Assembly (NCBI GenBank): GCA_002746935.1
Contig: PDRW01000029.1
Coordinates: forward strand, 78,204-142,203
DNA length: 64,000 nt
Reading direction: 5' to 3'
Source of the DNA: Rhodobacterales bacterium
Lineage (GTDB): Bacteria > Pseudomonadota > Alphaproteobacteria > Rhodobacterales > Rhodobacteraceae
The position numbers and the translations under genes were made by a program. Shown piece after piece: positions 45,250 through 54,359 of this stretch (the stretch's first letter is position 1; each line of letters starts with the position of its first letter). The notes beneath the pieces were generated by a model. That model did not search any database, was not told the origin of the DNA, and saw only the letters and a list, made by a program, of their open reading frames with translations.

Positions 45250-46541
45250 GCCTCGCCTTCGCGCTGATGCTCGTGGCCCTGTTCGGGCTGGCCGCGATCG
45301 GTATGCCGGTGGGGCAGGCGATCCTTGTTGCGTCGCTGCTCTATCTCGGCCTTGCCGGGCTTGATCCGGCGCTTGCAGGCGAACAGGCGCTTCAGGGGCT
45401 CTATGGCAGCTTCGTGCTGCTCGCGGTGCCGCTGTTCATCGTGGCCGCCAATATCATGAACGCAGGCACGATTTCCGACCGGCTGTTGCGCTTCGTGGAG
45501 GCGCTGGTGGGGCGGTTTCGCGGCGGGCTCGGACATGTGAATGTGCTGGCCTCGCTGGTGTTTTCCGGCATGTCCGGCTCTGCATTGGCCGATGCTGCCG
45601 GGATCGGCCGGATCACCATCGGGATGATGACGCGGGACGGGCGTTATTCGCGCGGCTATGCCGCCGCGATCACCGCCGCCTCGGCCACCATCGGCCCGAT
45701 CATCCCGCCCTCGATCCCGATGGTGCTCTATGCGCTGGTGTCGAACCAGTCGGTCGGGGCGCTGTTTCTGGCCGGTGTCGTGCCGGGGCTGATGATGGCG
45801 GCGGCGCTGATGGCGGTGAACGCCCGCATTGCACGGCGCCGCGGCTTCGGTGCCGAAGCGCCGGTGCCGCTTGCGGCGCTGCCGCGCAAGACCGCCCGGG
45901 CCTTCCCGGCGCTGCTGATGCCGGCGATCCTGCTTTACGGCATCTATGGTGGCATCGCCACGCCCACCGAGGCGGCGGCGATCGCGGCGCTCTATGCGCT
46001 GATCCTCGCCGGGCCGGTCTACCGCGCGCTCACGCTGCGGGGGCTGGTGCAGGTCTTCGTCGACAGCGCCCGCGCCTCGGCCGCCGTCGGGCTGGTGATC
46101 GCCGGGGCGTTGATCCTGAATTTCGTGGTGGTGACGGAGAATATCCCTGCCGAGGTGGCTTCAGCGCTCGCCGGGCGCGACATGCCGCCGATCGTCTTTC
46201 TCATCGGGGTCAACCTCACGATCCTGCTGCTCGGCGCGCTGCTCGACGCCACCACGCTGATTCTGGTGGTGGTGCCGGTGTTTCTGCCCGCGGCGCGGGA
46301 ACTTGGCGTCGACCTCGTGCATTTCGGGGTGCTGGTGGTGGTCAACGCGATGATCGGCCTGATCACGCCCCCCTATGGCATGTTGCTCTTCGTCATCAAT
46401 GCGGTCACCGGGATCGGGCTGCGGGAGATTGTCGGCGAGATCCGGGCCTTTCTCGCGGTGCTGGTGGTGGCGCTGCTGGCGATGATCCTGTTTCCCGGGC
46501 TGGTGCTCTGGCTGCCGCGGCTGGCGGGCTATGGGGTCTAG
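45246..46541 (+). CDS. TRAP transporter large permease (DctM family)
   Basis: A 431-residue, about 12-helix protein. Family motifs include GMPVGQAILVAS, SGSALADAAGIGRITIGMM, ASATIGPIIPPSIPMVLYAL and the C-terminal GLITPPYGMLLFVINAVTGI. It catalyses Na+-coupled uptake of the DctP-bound substrate. Its 3' end overlaps the convergent FAH-family gene by 4 bp. Confidence 0.93.
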   Translation: MSLAFALMLVALFGLAAIGMPVGQAILVASLLYLGLAGLDPALAGEQALQGLYGSFVLLAVPLFIVAANIMNAGTISDRLLRFVEALVGRFRGGLGHVNVLASLVFSGMSGSALADAAGIGRITIGMMTRDGRYSRGYAAAITAASATIGPIIPPSIPMVLYALVSNQSVGALFLAGVVPGLMMAAALMAVNARIARRRGFGAEAPVPLAALPRKTARAFPALLMPAILLYGIYGGIATPTEAAAIAALYALILAGPVYRALTLRGLVQVFVDSARASAAVGLVIAGALILNFVVVTENIPAEVASALAGRDMPPIVFLIGVNLTILLLGALLDATTLILVVVPVFLPAARELGVDLVHFGVLVVVNAMIGLITPPYGMLLFVINAVTGIGLREIVGEIRAFLAVLVVALLAMILFPGLVLWLPRLAGYGV

Positions 46542-47380
46542 AGAGGCACCACCTCCTGCGCCTGAGTGCCGAGCCCCGACGCGCCCAGCGTCACCCGGTC
46601 GCCGATGTTGAGCCAGCGTTGCGGCCTGCGGCCCATGCCGACGCCGGGGGGCGTGCCGGTGCAGATCAGATCGCCCGGTTCCAGCCGCAGGAAGGTGCTG
46701 AGATGGCTGACGATACGGGCGGCGCCGAACACCATCCGGGCGGTGGTGCCGGTCTGCATCCGCTCGCCGTTGACCTCGAGCCACAGATCGACCGCGCCCG
46801 GGTCGCCGAGCTCGTCGGTGGTGACGATCCAGGGGCCGGTGGGGCAGAAGCCGGGGAAGCTCTTGCCCTTGGCCCATTGACCGCCGCGCTCCAGTTGCCA
46901 GGCGCGTTCGCTGATGTCGTTGACGAGGGTGTAGCCGAGGATGTGGCCGGGGGCGTCGGCTTCCGACACGTTGAGCGCCGGGCGCCCGATCACCACGCCG
47001 AGTTCCACCTCCCAGTCGAGCTTTTTCATCTGTGGGCTGTAGCGGATCGGGTCGTTGGGGCCGGAGAAGGCGCCCGGCGCCTTGGTAAACAGGATCGGCT
47101 CTTCCGGGAGCGCCATGCCGGCCTCGGCGGCATGGTCGGAATAATTGAGCCCAATGCCGTAGATCGCCCCGGGCCGCGCCATAGGCGCGCCGATCCGCCG
47201 GCCTTCGGTGGCGATCTCCGGCAGGGCGGAAAGATCGGCGCCCGCGAGGGTTTCGGCGAGATGGGGGATGGTGGTGGCATTGAAATCCGTCACCAGCGCA
47301 GACACATCCCGCGCGCGCCCCTCCGCATCCATCACGCAGGGCCGTTCCCGGCCCGCATCGCCGATCCGAAGAAGTTTCAT
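46538..47380 (-). CDS. Fumarylacetoacetate hydrolase family protein
   Basis: A 280-residue FAH-superfamily enzyme. It has the N-terminal MKLLRIGDAGRERPCV extension and the metal-binding core IYGIGLNYSDHAAEAG, DWEVELGVVIGR and GYTLVNDISERAWQ, closing with LEPGDLICTGTPPGVGMG. Relatives include 2-keto-4-pentenoate hydratases, acylpyruvases and ulosonate/ureidoglycolate lyases. It could process the compound imported by the adjacent TRAP system; this is inferred only from adjacency. The two genes are convergent, so they are not co-transcribed. Confidence 0.87.
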   Translation of the reverse strand: MKLLRIGDAGRERPCVMDAEGRARDVSALVTDFNATTIPHLAETLAGADLSALPEIATEGRRIGAPMARPGAIYGIGLNYSDHAAEAGMALPEEPILFTKAPGAFSGPNDPIRYSPQMKKLDWEVELGVVIGRPALNVSEADAPGHILGYTLVNDISERAWQLERGGQWAKGKSFPGFCPTGPWIVTTDELGDPGAVDLWLEVNGERMQTGTTARMVFGAARIVSHLSTFLRLEPGDLICTGTPPGVGMGRRPQRWLNIGDRVTLGASGLGTQAQEVVPL

Positions 47381-47804
47381 CCTTGTCTCCTCGCGCTCTG
47401 TCGTGGCGGTTCTGTCGTGGCGGTTCTGCCGGGGCCAGTCGGCGGCAGAATGCGGGCGCTGTCAAGCGGGGCGCGGGCAGGGGGGCTGGTCGGGTTCTGA
47501 ACAGTTTCCGGGCAGCTCGGGCGTTTTCCGGGCCGGTTGAGTCTTTGGGGGCACAGTCCGGGGGTGATTCGTTTTTCCCAACGGGCAGATGAGTCTCACT
47601 ATTCCTGCATTTTCCGGTGATATTCATGCCGGATTCGTGAAATTCTTTCACTGTTTCAATATTTCCTCGAATCCCGATTTCGCACCCCCGGCACCCCGCA
47701 AGACGCATTGCAAATTGATTCGCGAATCGGCTCTTTGCCTTGCGAATCACCCATGCTAGTTTCGCCGCAATCAAGAAAACGAGCGGTTTCATACAGGCAA
47801 ACAC
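47381..47804. other. Intergenic region with AT-rich stretch
   Basis: 424 bp between divergent genes. The part from about 47590 to 47800 is markedly AT-richer than the rest of the window and includes ATTGATTCGCGAATC-like symmetric sequence near 47715-47729. It is likely to hold the promoter and operator of the Hint-domain gene, but no convincing -35/-10 pair was fixed. Confidence 0.4.
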
Positions 47805-48866
47805 ATGAAAACGGGCTTCGACGGCACGTTTGTCATCACGTGGGCGCAGACCGAGGTCGATGGCCTCGGGTCTGCGCCCCGTTCTGCTCTTGGGGTGGGC
47901 GCAAGCTGGCGGTGGTGGGGCGAGGCATTGCGGCTTGACGGGCCGCAAGACCTCCTGCGCCTGTGCAATCCCGAAGGCGATGCCGAATTGCGGGCCCGCG
48001 CCGGGCGCAAGGCGCGCCGTGTCGTCGGGCTCACGCATGTGCCGCGCCGCGCGCTCCGTCCCGCCATCGACGCGCCGCTGTTCGAGCGCGGTTTCGACGT
48101 CACCGACGGCTCCGACCTCTATACGGCGACGGTGATCGACCTCACCCCCGGCGCCGCGCCGCTTCTGATGTTCGCCGGAGGGCTGCCGCCTGTGGGCCGT
48201 GACCTCTGGGTGGTGCGCGCCGCGGTGGAGATGGCCGCGCCGCGCCCTGCAGCCGACCAGCCCGCCGGGGTGATCTGCTTTACCTCCGGCACCCGGATCC
48301 GCACCGCGTTCGGCGACCGGGTGATCGGGGAGATCGGCGAGGGCGACAGGCTCCAGACCCGGGACAACGGCCTTCAGCCGGTGATCTGGAAGGGCGAGAA
48401 GCGTCTTTCCGGGGCGCGGCTCCACGCGATGCCGGAGCTGCGGCCGATCCGGTTCCGCGGCGGCGCGCTTGGGGCCGGGCGGCCGGACGACGACCTGCTG
48501 GTCTCGCCGTCGCACCGGATGCTGGTCAAGGGCGCCCGGGCCCGCGCCCTGTTCAACACTCCCGAAGTGCTGGTGACGGCGCGCGATCTGGTGGACGATT
48601 GCTGGATCGTGCGCGACCATGCTCTGTCGGAAGTGCGCTATATCCATTTGCTGCTGCCGCGCCACGAGGTGGTCTTCGCCAACGGGCTGGAGACCGAAAG
48701 CTTCCACCCCGAAGGCGGCGCGCTCGACAGCTTTGACGAGGCGCCGCGCGCGCGTCTCTTGGAACTGATCCCCGAGGCCGCGGCGGACCCGATGGCCTAT
48801 GGCGCCCATGCGCGGCGGGTGCTGAGCCGCGCCGAAGCGGCGATCTGGCGGTCGGACTGCCGCTGA
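47805..48866 (+). CDS. Hint (Hedgehog/intein) domain protein
   Basis: 353 residues. The first ~150 residues are unrecognised. The Hint domain spans about 155-320: C158 in VICFTSGTRIRTAFGDR is the intein-type nucleophile, followed by GDRLQTRDNGLQPVIWKG, LLVSPSHRMLVKG and IHLLLPRHEVVFANGLETES with FHP. This subtype is abundant in Rhodobacterales, often at the end of secreted proteins. No extein-like C-terminal partner and no signal peptide are seen, so if self-cleavage occurs it would act on the ~150-residue N-terminal part. The upstream region is AT-rich. Confidence 0.87.
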   Translation: MKTGFDGTFVITWAQTEVDGLGSAPRSALGVGASWRWWGEALRLDGPQDLLRLCNPEGDAELRARAGRKARRVVGLTHVPRRALRPAIDAPLFERGFDVTDGSDLYTATVIDLTPGAAPLLMFAGGLPPVGRDLWVVRAAVEMAAPRPAADQPAGVICFTSGTRIRTAFGDRVIGEIGEGDRLQTRDNGLQPVIWKGEKRLSGARLHAMPELRPIRFRGGALGAGRPDDDLLVSPSHRMLVKGARARALFNTPEVLVTARDLVDDCWIVRDHALSEVRYIHLLLPRHEVVFANGLETESFHPEGGALDSFDEAPRARLLELIPEAAADPMAYGAHARRVLSRAEAAIWRSDCR

Positions 48867-48919
48867 GGCGTCAGGTAAGACCTCCGGGCCGGGCTGATCG
48901 TCGGGCGCGGTTTTCACCG

Positions 48920-48947
48920 TTGACTCCCGGCCGCCCGCCGCTATAAG
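48920..48947 (+). promoter_or_regulatory. Candidate sigma70 promoter of rpsD
   Basis: TTGACT (48920-48925), a 16-bp spacer and TATAAG (48942-48947). This is the best consensus match I found in the window, fitting a highly expressed ribosomal protein gene. It implies a leader of about 125 nt. Confidence 0.65.
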
Positions 48948-49041
48948 CGCCCTTTCATTGGTGTTGGTGGCCCCCGCAAGGGGATGCCCTGTCGTGGCCG
49001 AGGCTCTGAGGCCGAAGCCAAGAGGACAACGCCCTTCCCGA

Positions 49042-49058
49042 GTGGCCCGGCGGGCCAC
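49042..49058 (+). promoter_or_regulatory. Hairpin in rpsD leader next to the Shine-Dalgarno site
   Basis: GTGGCCC-GGC-GGGCCAC forms a perfect 7-bp stem ending 8 bp before the AAGGAG site (49067-49072). S4 represses its own mRNA in other bacteria, so this could be part of an autoregulatory structure; that is inference. Confidence 0.4.
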
Positions 49059-49080
49059 ATGACCAGAAGGAGATCAGCAC

Positions 49081-49701
49081 GTGACCAAACGCACGGCTGC
49101 CAAGTACAAGATCGACCGCCGCATGGGCGAAAACATCTGGGGACGCGCGAAATCCCCGGTCAACCGCCGCGAATACGGCCCCGGCCAGCACGGCCAGCGC
49201 CGCAAGGCGAAGATGTCGGATTTCGGCCTTCAGCTCCGCGCCAAGCAGAAGCTCAAGGGATATTACGGCGATGTGACCGAGAAGCAGTTTCGCCGCATCT
49301 TCGCCGAGGCCGAACGTATCAGGGGCGACACCGGTGAAAACCTCATCGGCCTGCTCGAGCGCCGCCTCGACGCCGTGGTCTACCGCGCCAAATTCGTGCC
49401 CACCGTCTTTGCCGCGCGTCAGTTCGTCAACCACGGCCATGTGGAAGTGAACGGCAAGCGGGTCAACATCCCTTCCTACCGGGTGAAGGAAGGCGACGTG
49501 ATCTCGGTGCGCGAGAAGTCGCGCCAGCTCGCCAGCGTGATCGAGGCCACCGGCCTCGCCGAGCGTGACGTGCCGGATTATATCGAGGCCGACCATTCCA
49601 AGATGACCGCGACCTTCCTGCGCACCCCGGGCCTCGCCGATGTGCCCTATGCGGTGCATATGGAACCGAACCTCGTCATCGAATATTACGCGCAGAACTG
49701 A
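49081..49701 (+). CDS. rpsD: 30S ribosomal protein S4
   Basis: A 206-residue S4, full length, with the alphaproteobacterial N-terminus [20 protein letters not shown] and the S4 RNA-binding domain ([20 protein letters not shown]). It nucleates 30S assembly on 16S rRNA. It uses a GTG start, supported by AAGGAG 8 bp upstream. It is monocistronic, with its own promoter candidate and a terminator at 49725-49755. Confidence 0.98.
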   Translation: MTKRTAAKYKIDRRMGENIWGRAKSPVNRREYGPGQHGQRRKAKMSDFGLQLRAKQKLKGYYGDVTEKQFRRIFAEAERIRGDTGENLIGLLERRLDAVVYRAKFVPTVFAARQFVNHGHVEVNGKRVNIPSYRVKEGDVISVREKSRQLASVIEATGLAERDVPDYIEADHSKMTATFLRTPGLADVPYAVHMEPNLVIEYYAQN

Positions 49702-49724
49702 GGTTTTGCCGCAGCGAACCGGAG

Positions 49725-49755
49725 GGCCCGCCGTGCAGCGCATCGGCGGGCCTTT
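49725..49755 (+). terminator. Intrinsic terminator after rpsD
   Basis: A 9-bp stem GGCCCGCCG (49725-49733) and CGGCGGGCC (49744-49752) with a 10-nt loop, followed by TTT. It lies 24 bp after the rpsD stop. Confidence 0.75.
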
Positions 49756-49794
49756 GCGTACAGAGGTGTTGTGCACAAAGGTCAGGAGAGACCC

Positions 49795-50328
49795 ATGAGT
49801 GATCCGAACCCGGTGGAAAGCGGGCTGGAAAAAGCCCTGTTTGCCTCGCGCTGGCTGCTGGCGCCGATGTATCTCGGCCTGACTCTGGCGCTGGCGATGC
49901 TGGTCGTCGTCTTCCTGCGCGATGTGATCTACTACCTGCCGCAGGTGCTGGAGATGAGCGTCGACAAGGTGATCCTCGTCTCGCTCACCTTCATCGACCT
50001 CACGCTTGCGGCCAATCTGCTGCTGATCGTGATGTTCTCGGGCTACGAAAGCTTCGTCTCGAAGCTCGACATAGACGGGATGAAGGACCGCCCGGCCTGG
50101 ATGGGCACGGTGGATTTCGGCGGCATGAAGCTGAAGCTGATCGCCTCGATCGTGGCAATCTCGGGGATCCACCTGCTGAAACGCTTCATGGAAATCGGCA
50201 AGGGGGAAACGGTCAACGAGGTGGAACTCAAATGGATGGTGATCATCCACGGCATCTTCATCGTCTCAGGCGTGATGATGGCGGCGATGGACTATGTGGT
50301 CGCGAAATCCAAGGCGAAAAAGCCCTGA
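49795..50328 (+). CDS. YqhA/UPF0114 family membrane protein
   Basis: A 177-residue inner-membrane protein with about four helices, of the TIGR00645/UPF0114 family. It shows ESRWLL-type ALFASRWLLAPMYLGL, then LTFIDLTLAANLLLIVMFSG and GMKLKLIASIVAISGIHLLK. The start at 49795 follows AGGAGAG. The function is unknown. It stands alone between rpsD and hisC. Confidence 0.88.
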   Translation: MSDPNPVESGLEKALFASRWLLAPMYLGLTLALAMLVVVFLRDVIYYLPQVLEMSVDKVILVSLTFIDLTLAANLLLIVMFSGYESFVSKLDIDGMKDRPAWMGTVDFGGMKLKLIASIVAISGIHLLKRFMEIGKGETVNEVELKWMVIIHGIFIVSGVMMAAMDYVVAKSKAKKP

Positions 50329-50454
50329 CCCCGGCGCGCCATCGGCAGCCCTCCGCTGAGGCCGGACGCCAGTTCCCCTGCGCGGTCAAATGGCTGGCTC
50401 TCGGGGGCGCGGGCGCGTAAGAGGGGGTGGAAGTTATCCACAGGGAATCCCCCC

Positions 50455-51570
50455 ATGTCCGACGGCCCGCGGCCCCAACCCGGCATCATGCAGATCGCGC
50501 TCTACGAGGGCGGGGAGTCTTCCGTTGCCGGTGTCGAAAACGTCATCAAGCTTTCGTCGAACGAAAACCCCTGGGGGCCCTCGCCCATGGCCGTCGAGGC
50601 GGTCACCCGGGCGGCGCAGAGTCTGCACCGCTACCCCGGCACCGATCACGCGGGCCTGAGGGCGGCGATCGGCGAGGTCCACGGGCTCGACCCGGCGCGG
50701 ATCATCTGCGGCGTCGGCTCCGACGAGGTGCTGACCTGGATCGCCCAGGGCTTTGCCGGTCCGGGCGACGAGATCATCACCACCGAACACGGGTTTTCGA
50801 TGTATCCGATCATTGCGCACGGCGTCGGGGCCCGCCCGGTCACGGTGGCCGAGCGCGAGCGCGTGGTCGATGTCGAGCGGATCCTTGAGGCGGTGACGCC
50901 GCGCACCCGCGTGGTCTTCATCGCCAACCCGGCGAACCCGACCGCGACCATGGTCGGCGCGGCGGAAATCGCGCGGCTCGCGGCAGCGCTGCCGCCGCAT
51001 GTGGTGCTGGTGCTCGACGGGGCCTATGCGGAATTTGTCGAGGGGTTCGACGGGTTCGACGGTGGCGCGGCGCTGGTCGACCGCTTTGCCAATGTGGTGA
51101 TGACCCGGACGTTTTCGAAGATCTACGGGTTAGGGGGCCTGCGCATCGGCTGGGGCTATGCGGCGCCCGACATCATCGCGGTGCTGAACCGGCTGCGCGC
51201 GCCCTTCAATCTCTCCACCGCGCAGCTGATGGGGGCGGAAGCGGCGGTGCGCGACCGGGCGCATGTGGCGCGCTGCCGGGCGGAGACCCAACGCCTGCGC
51301 GCATGGCTCGCCCATGCGCTCGCCGAACACGGGGTGCCGTCTGATGTTTCGTCCACCAATTTCATCCTCGCCCGTTTCGCCGACACCGCCGAGGCCGATG
51401 CCTGCGACGCCTTTCTCAAGGCCGGCGGGGTGATTGTGCGCAAGGTGGCGGGCTACGGGCTGCCCCATTGCCTGCGGATCACCATCGGCGACGAAGCCGC
51501 CTGCCGGCGCGTCGCGCAGCTGGTCGGGCAGTTCAAGGCCGGGGAAGCGAAGGAGGCCGCCGATGGCTGA
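50455..51570 (+). CDS. hisC: Histidinol-phosphate aminotransferase
   Basis: A 371-residue class I/II PLP aminotransferase of the HisC group. [17 protein letters not shown] is the family N-terminal block, [12 protein letters not shown] the middle and [20 protein letters not shown] carries the PLP Lys. It converts imidazole acetol phosphate to histidinol phosphate. Since it is 8 bp overlapped with tyrC, it may also transaminate aromatic (pre)phenate compounds, as HisC paralogues linked to tyrosine genes do. Confidence 0.92.
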   Translation: MSDGPRPQPGIMQIALYEGGESSVAGVENVIKLSSNENPWGPSPMAVEAVTRAAQSLHRYPGTDHAGLRAAIGEVHGLDPARIICGVGSDEVLTWIAQGFAGPGDEIITTEHGFSMYPIIAHGVGARPVTVAERERVVDVERILEAVTPRTRVVFIANPANPTATMVGAAEIARLAAALPPHVVLVLDGAYAEFVEGFDGFDGGAALVDRFANVVMTRTFSKIYGLGGLRIGWGYAAPDIIAVLNRLRAPFNLSTAQLMGAEAAVRDRAHVARCRAETQRLRAWLAHALAEHGVPSDVSSTNFILARFADTAEADACDAFLKAGGVIVRKVAGYGLPHCLRITIGDEAACRRVAQLVGQFKAGEAKEAADG

Positions 51571-52486
51571 CACCCATCTCTATGACCGCGTCGCGCTGAT
51601 CGGGCTCGGGCTCGAAGGCGGCTCGATGTCCCTGGCCATGCGCCGCGGCGGGCTCGCGGGGCATATCACCGGCACCGCGCGCTCGGCCGAGACCCGGGCG
51701 ATCGCCCGCGAGATCAACCTTGTGGACGAGGTGACCGAAAGCGCGGCGCAGGCGGTGGCGGGCGCCGACCTCGTGGTGCTCGCGGTCCCGGTGGGCGCCA
51801 TGGGCAAGGTCGCCGAGGAGATCGCGCCGCATCTGAAGCCCGGCGCCACCGTGACCGATGTCGGCTCGGTGAAACAGGCGGTGATCGACGCTGTGGCGCC
51901 GCATATTCCAGAGGGCGTGCATTTCGTGCCCACCCATCCGATCGCGGGCACCGAGCATTCCGGGCCGCGCTCGGGTTTTGCCGGGTTGTTCGACGGCCGC
52001 TGGTGCCTGATCGTGCCGCCCCCGGGCACCGACCGCGCCGCCATCGACCGGCTGGCAGCGCTCTGGCGCGGCATGGGCAGTTTCGTCGACGAGATGGACC
52101 CCGCCCACCATGACCTTGTGCTCGCCGTCACCAGCCACGCGCCGCATCTCATCGCCTACACCATGGTCGGCGTTGCAGAACATCTGCGCCAGGTGACCGA
52201 CAGCGAGGTGATCCAGTATTCCGCCGCGGGTTTCCGCGATTTCACCCGCATCGCCGCCTCCGACCCGACCATGTGGCGCGACGTTTTCCTGACCAACAAG
52301 GACGCCACGCTCGATATTCTCGGCCGTTTCACCGAGGAGCTGTTCATGTTGCAACGCGCGATCCGCATGGGCGATGGCGACATGCTGCACGATTATTTCA
52401 CCCGCACCCGGGCGATCCGCCGGGGGATCATCGACGCCGGGCAGGATACAGGGGCCCCGGATTTCGGGCGTGGGGGCAAGACATGA
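51563..52486 (+). CDS. tyrC: Cyclohexadienyl (prephenate/arogenate) dehydrogenase
   Basis: A 307-residue TyrA-family enzyme. It has N-terminal NAD-binding [27 protein letters not shown] and the catalytic His region [17 protein letters not shown], followed by a helical dimerisation domain. It oxidises prephenate or arogenate for tyrosine synthesis. It overlaps hisC by 8 bp and the extensin-like gene by 4 bp, so the three are probably one transcript. Confidence 0.93.
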   Translation: MADTHLYDRVALIGLGLEGGSMSLAMRRGGLAGHITGTARSAETRAIAREINLVDEVTESAAQAVAGADLVVLAVPVGAMGKVAEEIAPHLKPGATVTDVGSVKQAVIDAVAPHIPEGVHFVPTHPIAGTEHSGPRSGFAGLFDGRWCLIVPPPGTDRAAIDRLAALWRGMGSFVDEMDPAHHDLVLAVTSHAPHLIAYTMVGVAEHLRQVTDSEVIQYSAAGFRDFTRIAASDPTMWRDVFLTNKDATLDILGRFTEELFMLQRAIRMGDGDMLHDYFTRTRAIRRGIIDAGQDTGAPDFGRGGKT

Positions 52487-53460
52487 CGCGCCATTTGCTG
52501 CTCGCCCTGCTGCTCGCCGGTCTCGCCGGGAGCGCGCTCGCCGAAGCGCCCGAACGCTCGGACCGCCCGAAACCGCGCCCGACCGCCGAGGCCACGCCGA
52601 CCGCCGAGGCTACACCGGCTCCCGTGGCCAGCTCGCCGCGCCCGAAGCGGCGGCCAGAAGGCGCGAGCGTGTCTGCCGCCCCGGCCACGCCGGTCACCAT
52701 GCCCGAAGGCCCGGTGGTGCCCCGTGTCACCTCGTCGGGCGCCGTGGCGGTCGACCCGATTGCGGCATTTTTTCAGGGGCTCGCGGTGCCGAAACCGCAA
52801 GCCGCGCCGGTGCCCGATCTCAGCGAACTGGCCGTCGCCCGTTCGCCGCGCCCCGAGCGCCGGCCCGGCGGGTTCGCACAGCGTGTCGCCGCCGTCCCTC
52901 AGCCCCGGGCGGTCACCCCGCCGCGTGCCGTCAGCCCGGCCGGATCGGTCTGCGGTGTGGCGGAGATCAAGGGCGAGGCGCTGCGGCCGATTCCGGGAAG
53001 GGGGGCCTGCGGCATCGCCAGCCCGGTGCGCGTCACCTCCGTTTCCGGCGTGGCCGTGACCGGCGGGCCCACCATCGACTGCACCACCGCGAAGGCGCTG
53101 AACGCCTGGGTGCGGGACGGTGTGATGCCGGCTGTGGGGCGCACCGGAGGCGGGCTTGCCAAGGTGCATGTCATTGCCAGCTATGCCTGCCGCACCCGCA
53201 ACAGCCGGCCCGGCGCGAAGCTTTCGGAGCATTCCTTCGGTCATGCGGTCGATGTTGCCGGGGTGACGCTGATGGACGGCACCAGGCTTACCGTGCTCGA
53301 CCATTGGCGCAGCGGCACATATGGCAAGATGGTCAAGGCGATGCACAGCGCCGCCTGCGGGACATTCGGCACCGTGCTGGGGCCCAACGCCGACCGCTAC
53401 CACCAGAACCATTTCCACCTCGACACCGCGCGCTACCGTTCGGGGAGCTACTGCCGGTAA
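52483..53460 (+). CDS. Extensin-like C-terminal domain protein, exported
   Basis: 325 residues. A signal peptide ([20 protein letters not shown]) is followed by a Pro/Arg/Ala-rich linker to about residue 140 and an extensin-like C-terminal domain. That domain has CGVAEIKGEALRPIPGRGAC, ASYACRTRNSRPGAKLSEHS and FGHAVDV, closing HQNHFHLDTARY. The His and Asp residues resemble those of M15/LAS-type peptidoglycan peptidases, so a periplasmic wall-modifying role is plausible. The ATGA overlap with tyrC suggests co-transcription without obvious functional logic. Confidence 0.88.
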   Translation: MTRHLLLALLLAGLAGSALAEAPERSDRPKPRPTAEATPTAEATPAPVASSPRPKRRPEGASVSAAPATPVTMPEGPVVPRVTSSGAVAVDPIAAFFQGLAVPKPQAAPVPDLSELAVARSPRPERRPGGFAQRVAAVPQPRAVTPPRAVSPAGSVCGVAEIKGEALRPIPGRGACGIASPVRVTSVSGVAVTGGPTIDCTTAKALNAWVRDGVMPAVGRTGGGLAKVHVIASYACRTRNSRPGAKLSEHSFGHAVDVAGVTLMDGTRLTVLDHWRSGTYGKMVKAMHSAACGTFGTVLGPNADRYHQNHFHLDTARYRSGSYCR

Positions 53461-53558
53461 CGGCATTGTTTGCGGGCAGGGGCTTGAGTGTTTCCCTGTG
53501 AAATCAGCGGACTATAGCAGGTCTCGCCAAACCGGTGCACGCTTTTGTGCGACATGCT

Positions 53559-54359
53559 CTATGGCTTGCCGCCTCCGAGCGTTCGGCTCAGCGGCATGGT
53601 CAGGAAAAAGATCACGGCCGCCGCACTCACGATCGACGGGCCTGCGGGTGTGTCGAGAAACCACGATGCCGCGAGGCCGCCGAGCGCCGAGATCGCGCCG
53701 ATCGCCACCGCGCCGATCGCCATTGCCTCGGGCGAACGCGCGAGGGTGCGGGCGGCGGCGGCGGGAATGATGAGCATCGAGGCAATCAGCAGGGCGCCCA
53801 CCACCTTCAGCGCTACCGCCACCACCACCGCGAGCGACAGCGTGATCGCCAGCCCCTCGCGCCGGGCGTCGATGCCGGAAGCGGCGGCGAGCTCTTCCGA
53901 AAGGGTGGCGGTGAGCAGGCGCGACCAGCGCCAGGTGATGAGCGCGACCACCAGCGCCGCACCGCCCCAGATCACCCGGAGATCCCCCCAGGAGACTGCG
54001 AGGATGTCGCCGAACAGATAGGCGCCGAGATCGACCCGTATCGCGGGCGCAAACGAGATCGCCACCAGGCCGACGGCCAGCGCGGCGTGCGACAACACCC
54101 CGAGGGCCGTGTCCATCTGATGCCCCCGGCCCGCCAGCCAACTCACGATCCCCCCCATCGCGAGCGCGACCACCAGCGTGCCCAGCGTGATCGGCAGCGA
54201 CAGGAGCAGCGCCAGCGCCACCCCGAGCACCGCCGCATGGGCCGTCGCATCGCCGAAATAGGCCATCCGTCGCCAGACGACGAAGCTCCCCAAAGGCCCC
54301 GCGGCAACCGCGATACCAAGCCCGGCAAGTCCGGCGCGAAGTAGAAAATCATCAATCAT
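53559..54359 (-). CDS. znuB: Zinc ABC transporter permease
   Basis: A 266-residue ABC-3 family permease with about eight helices. Recognisable blocks are RMAYFGDATAHAAVLGVALA and ALKVVGALLIASMLIIPAAA. It forms the membrane channel for ZnuA-delivered zinc. It overlaps znuC by 8 bp and ends the zur-znuC-znuB operon. Confidence 0.94.
   Translation of the reverse strand: MIDDFLLRAGLAGLGIAVAAGPLGSFVVWRRMAYFGDATAHAAVLGVALALLLSLPITLGTLVVALAMGGIVSWLAGRGHQMDTALGVLSHAALAVGLVAISFAPAIRVDLGAYLFGDILAVSWGDLRVIWGGAALVVALITWRWSRLLTATLSEELAAASGIDARREGLAITLSLAVVVAVALKVVGALLIASMLIIPAAAARTLARSPEAMAIGAVAIGAISALGGLAASWFLDTPAGPSIVSAAAVIFFLTMPLSRTLGGGKP

Noticed and set aside
46161-49058. Antisense open frame of over 950 codons across dctM, the FAH gene and the Hint gene
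   Set aside because: It crosses several well-supported genes on other frames and has shadow composition (RPADRRAY-like runs).
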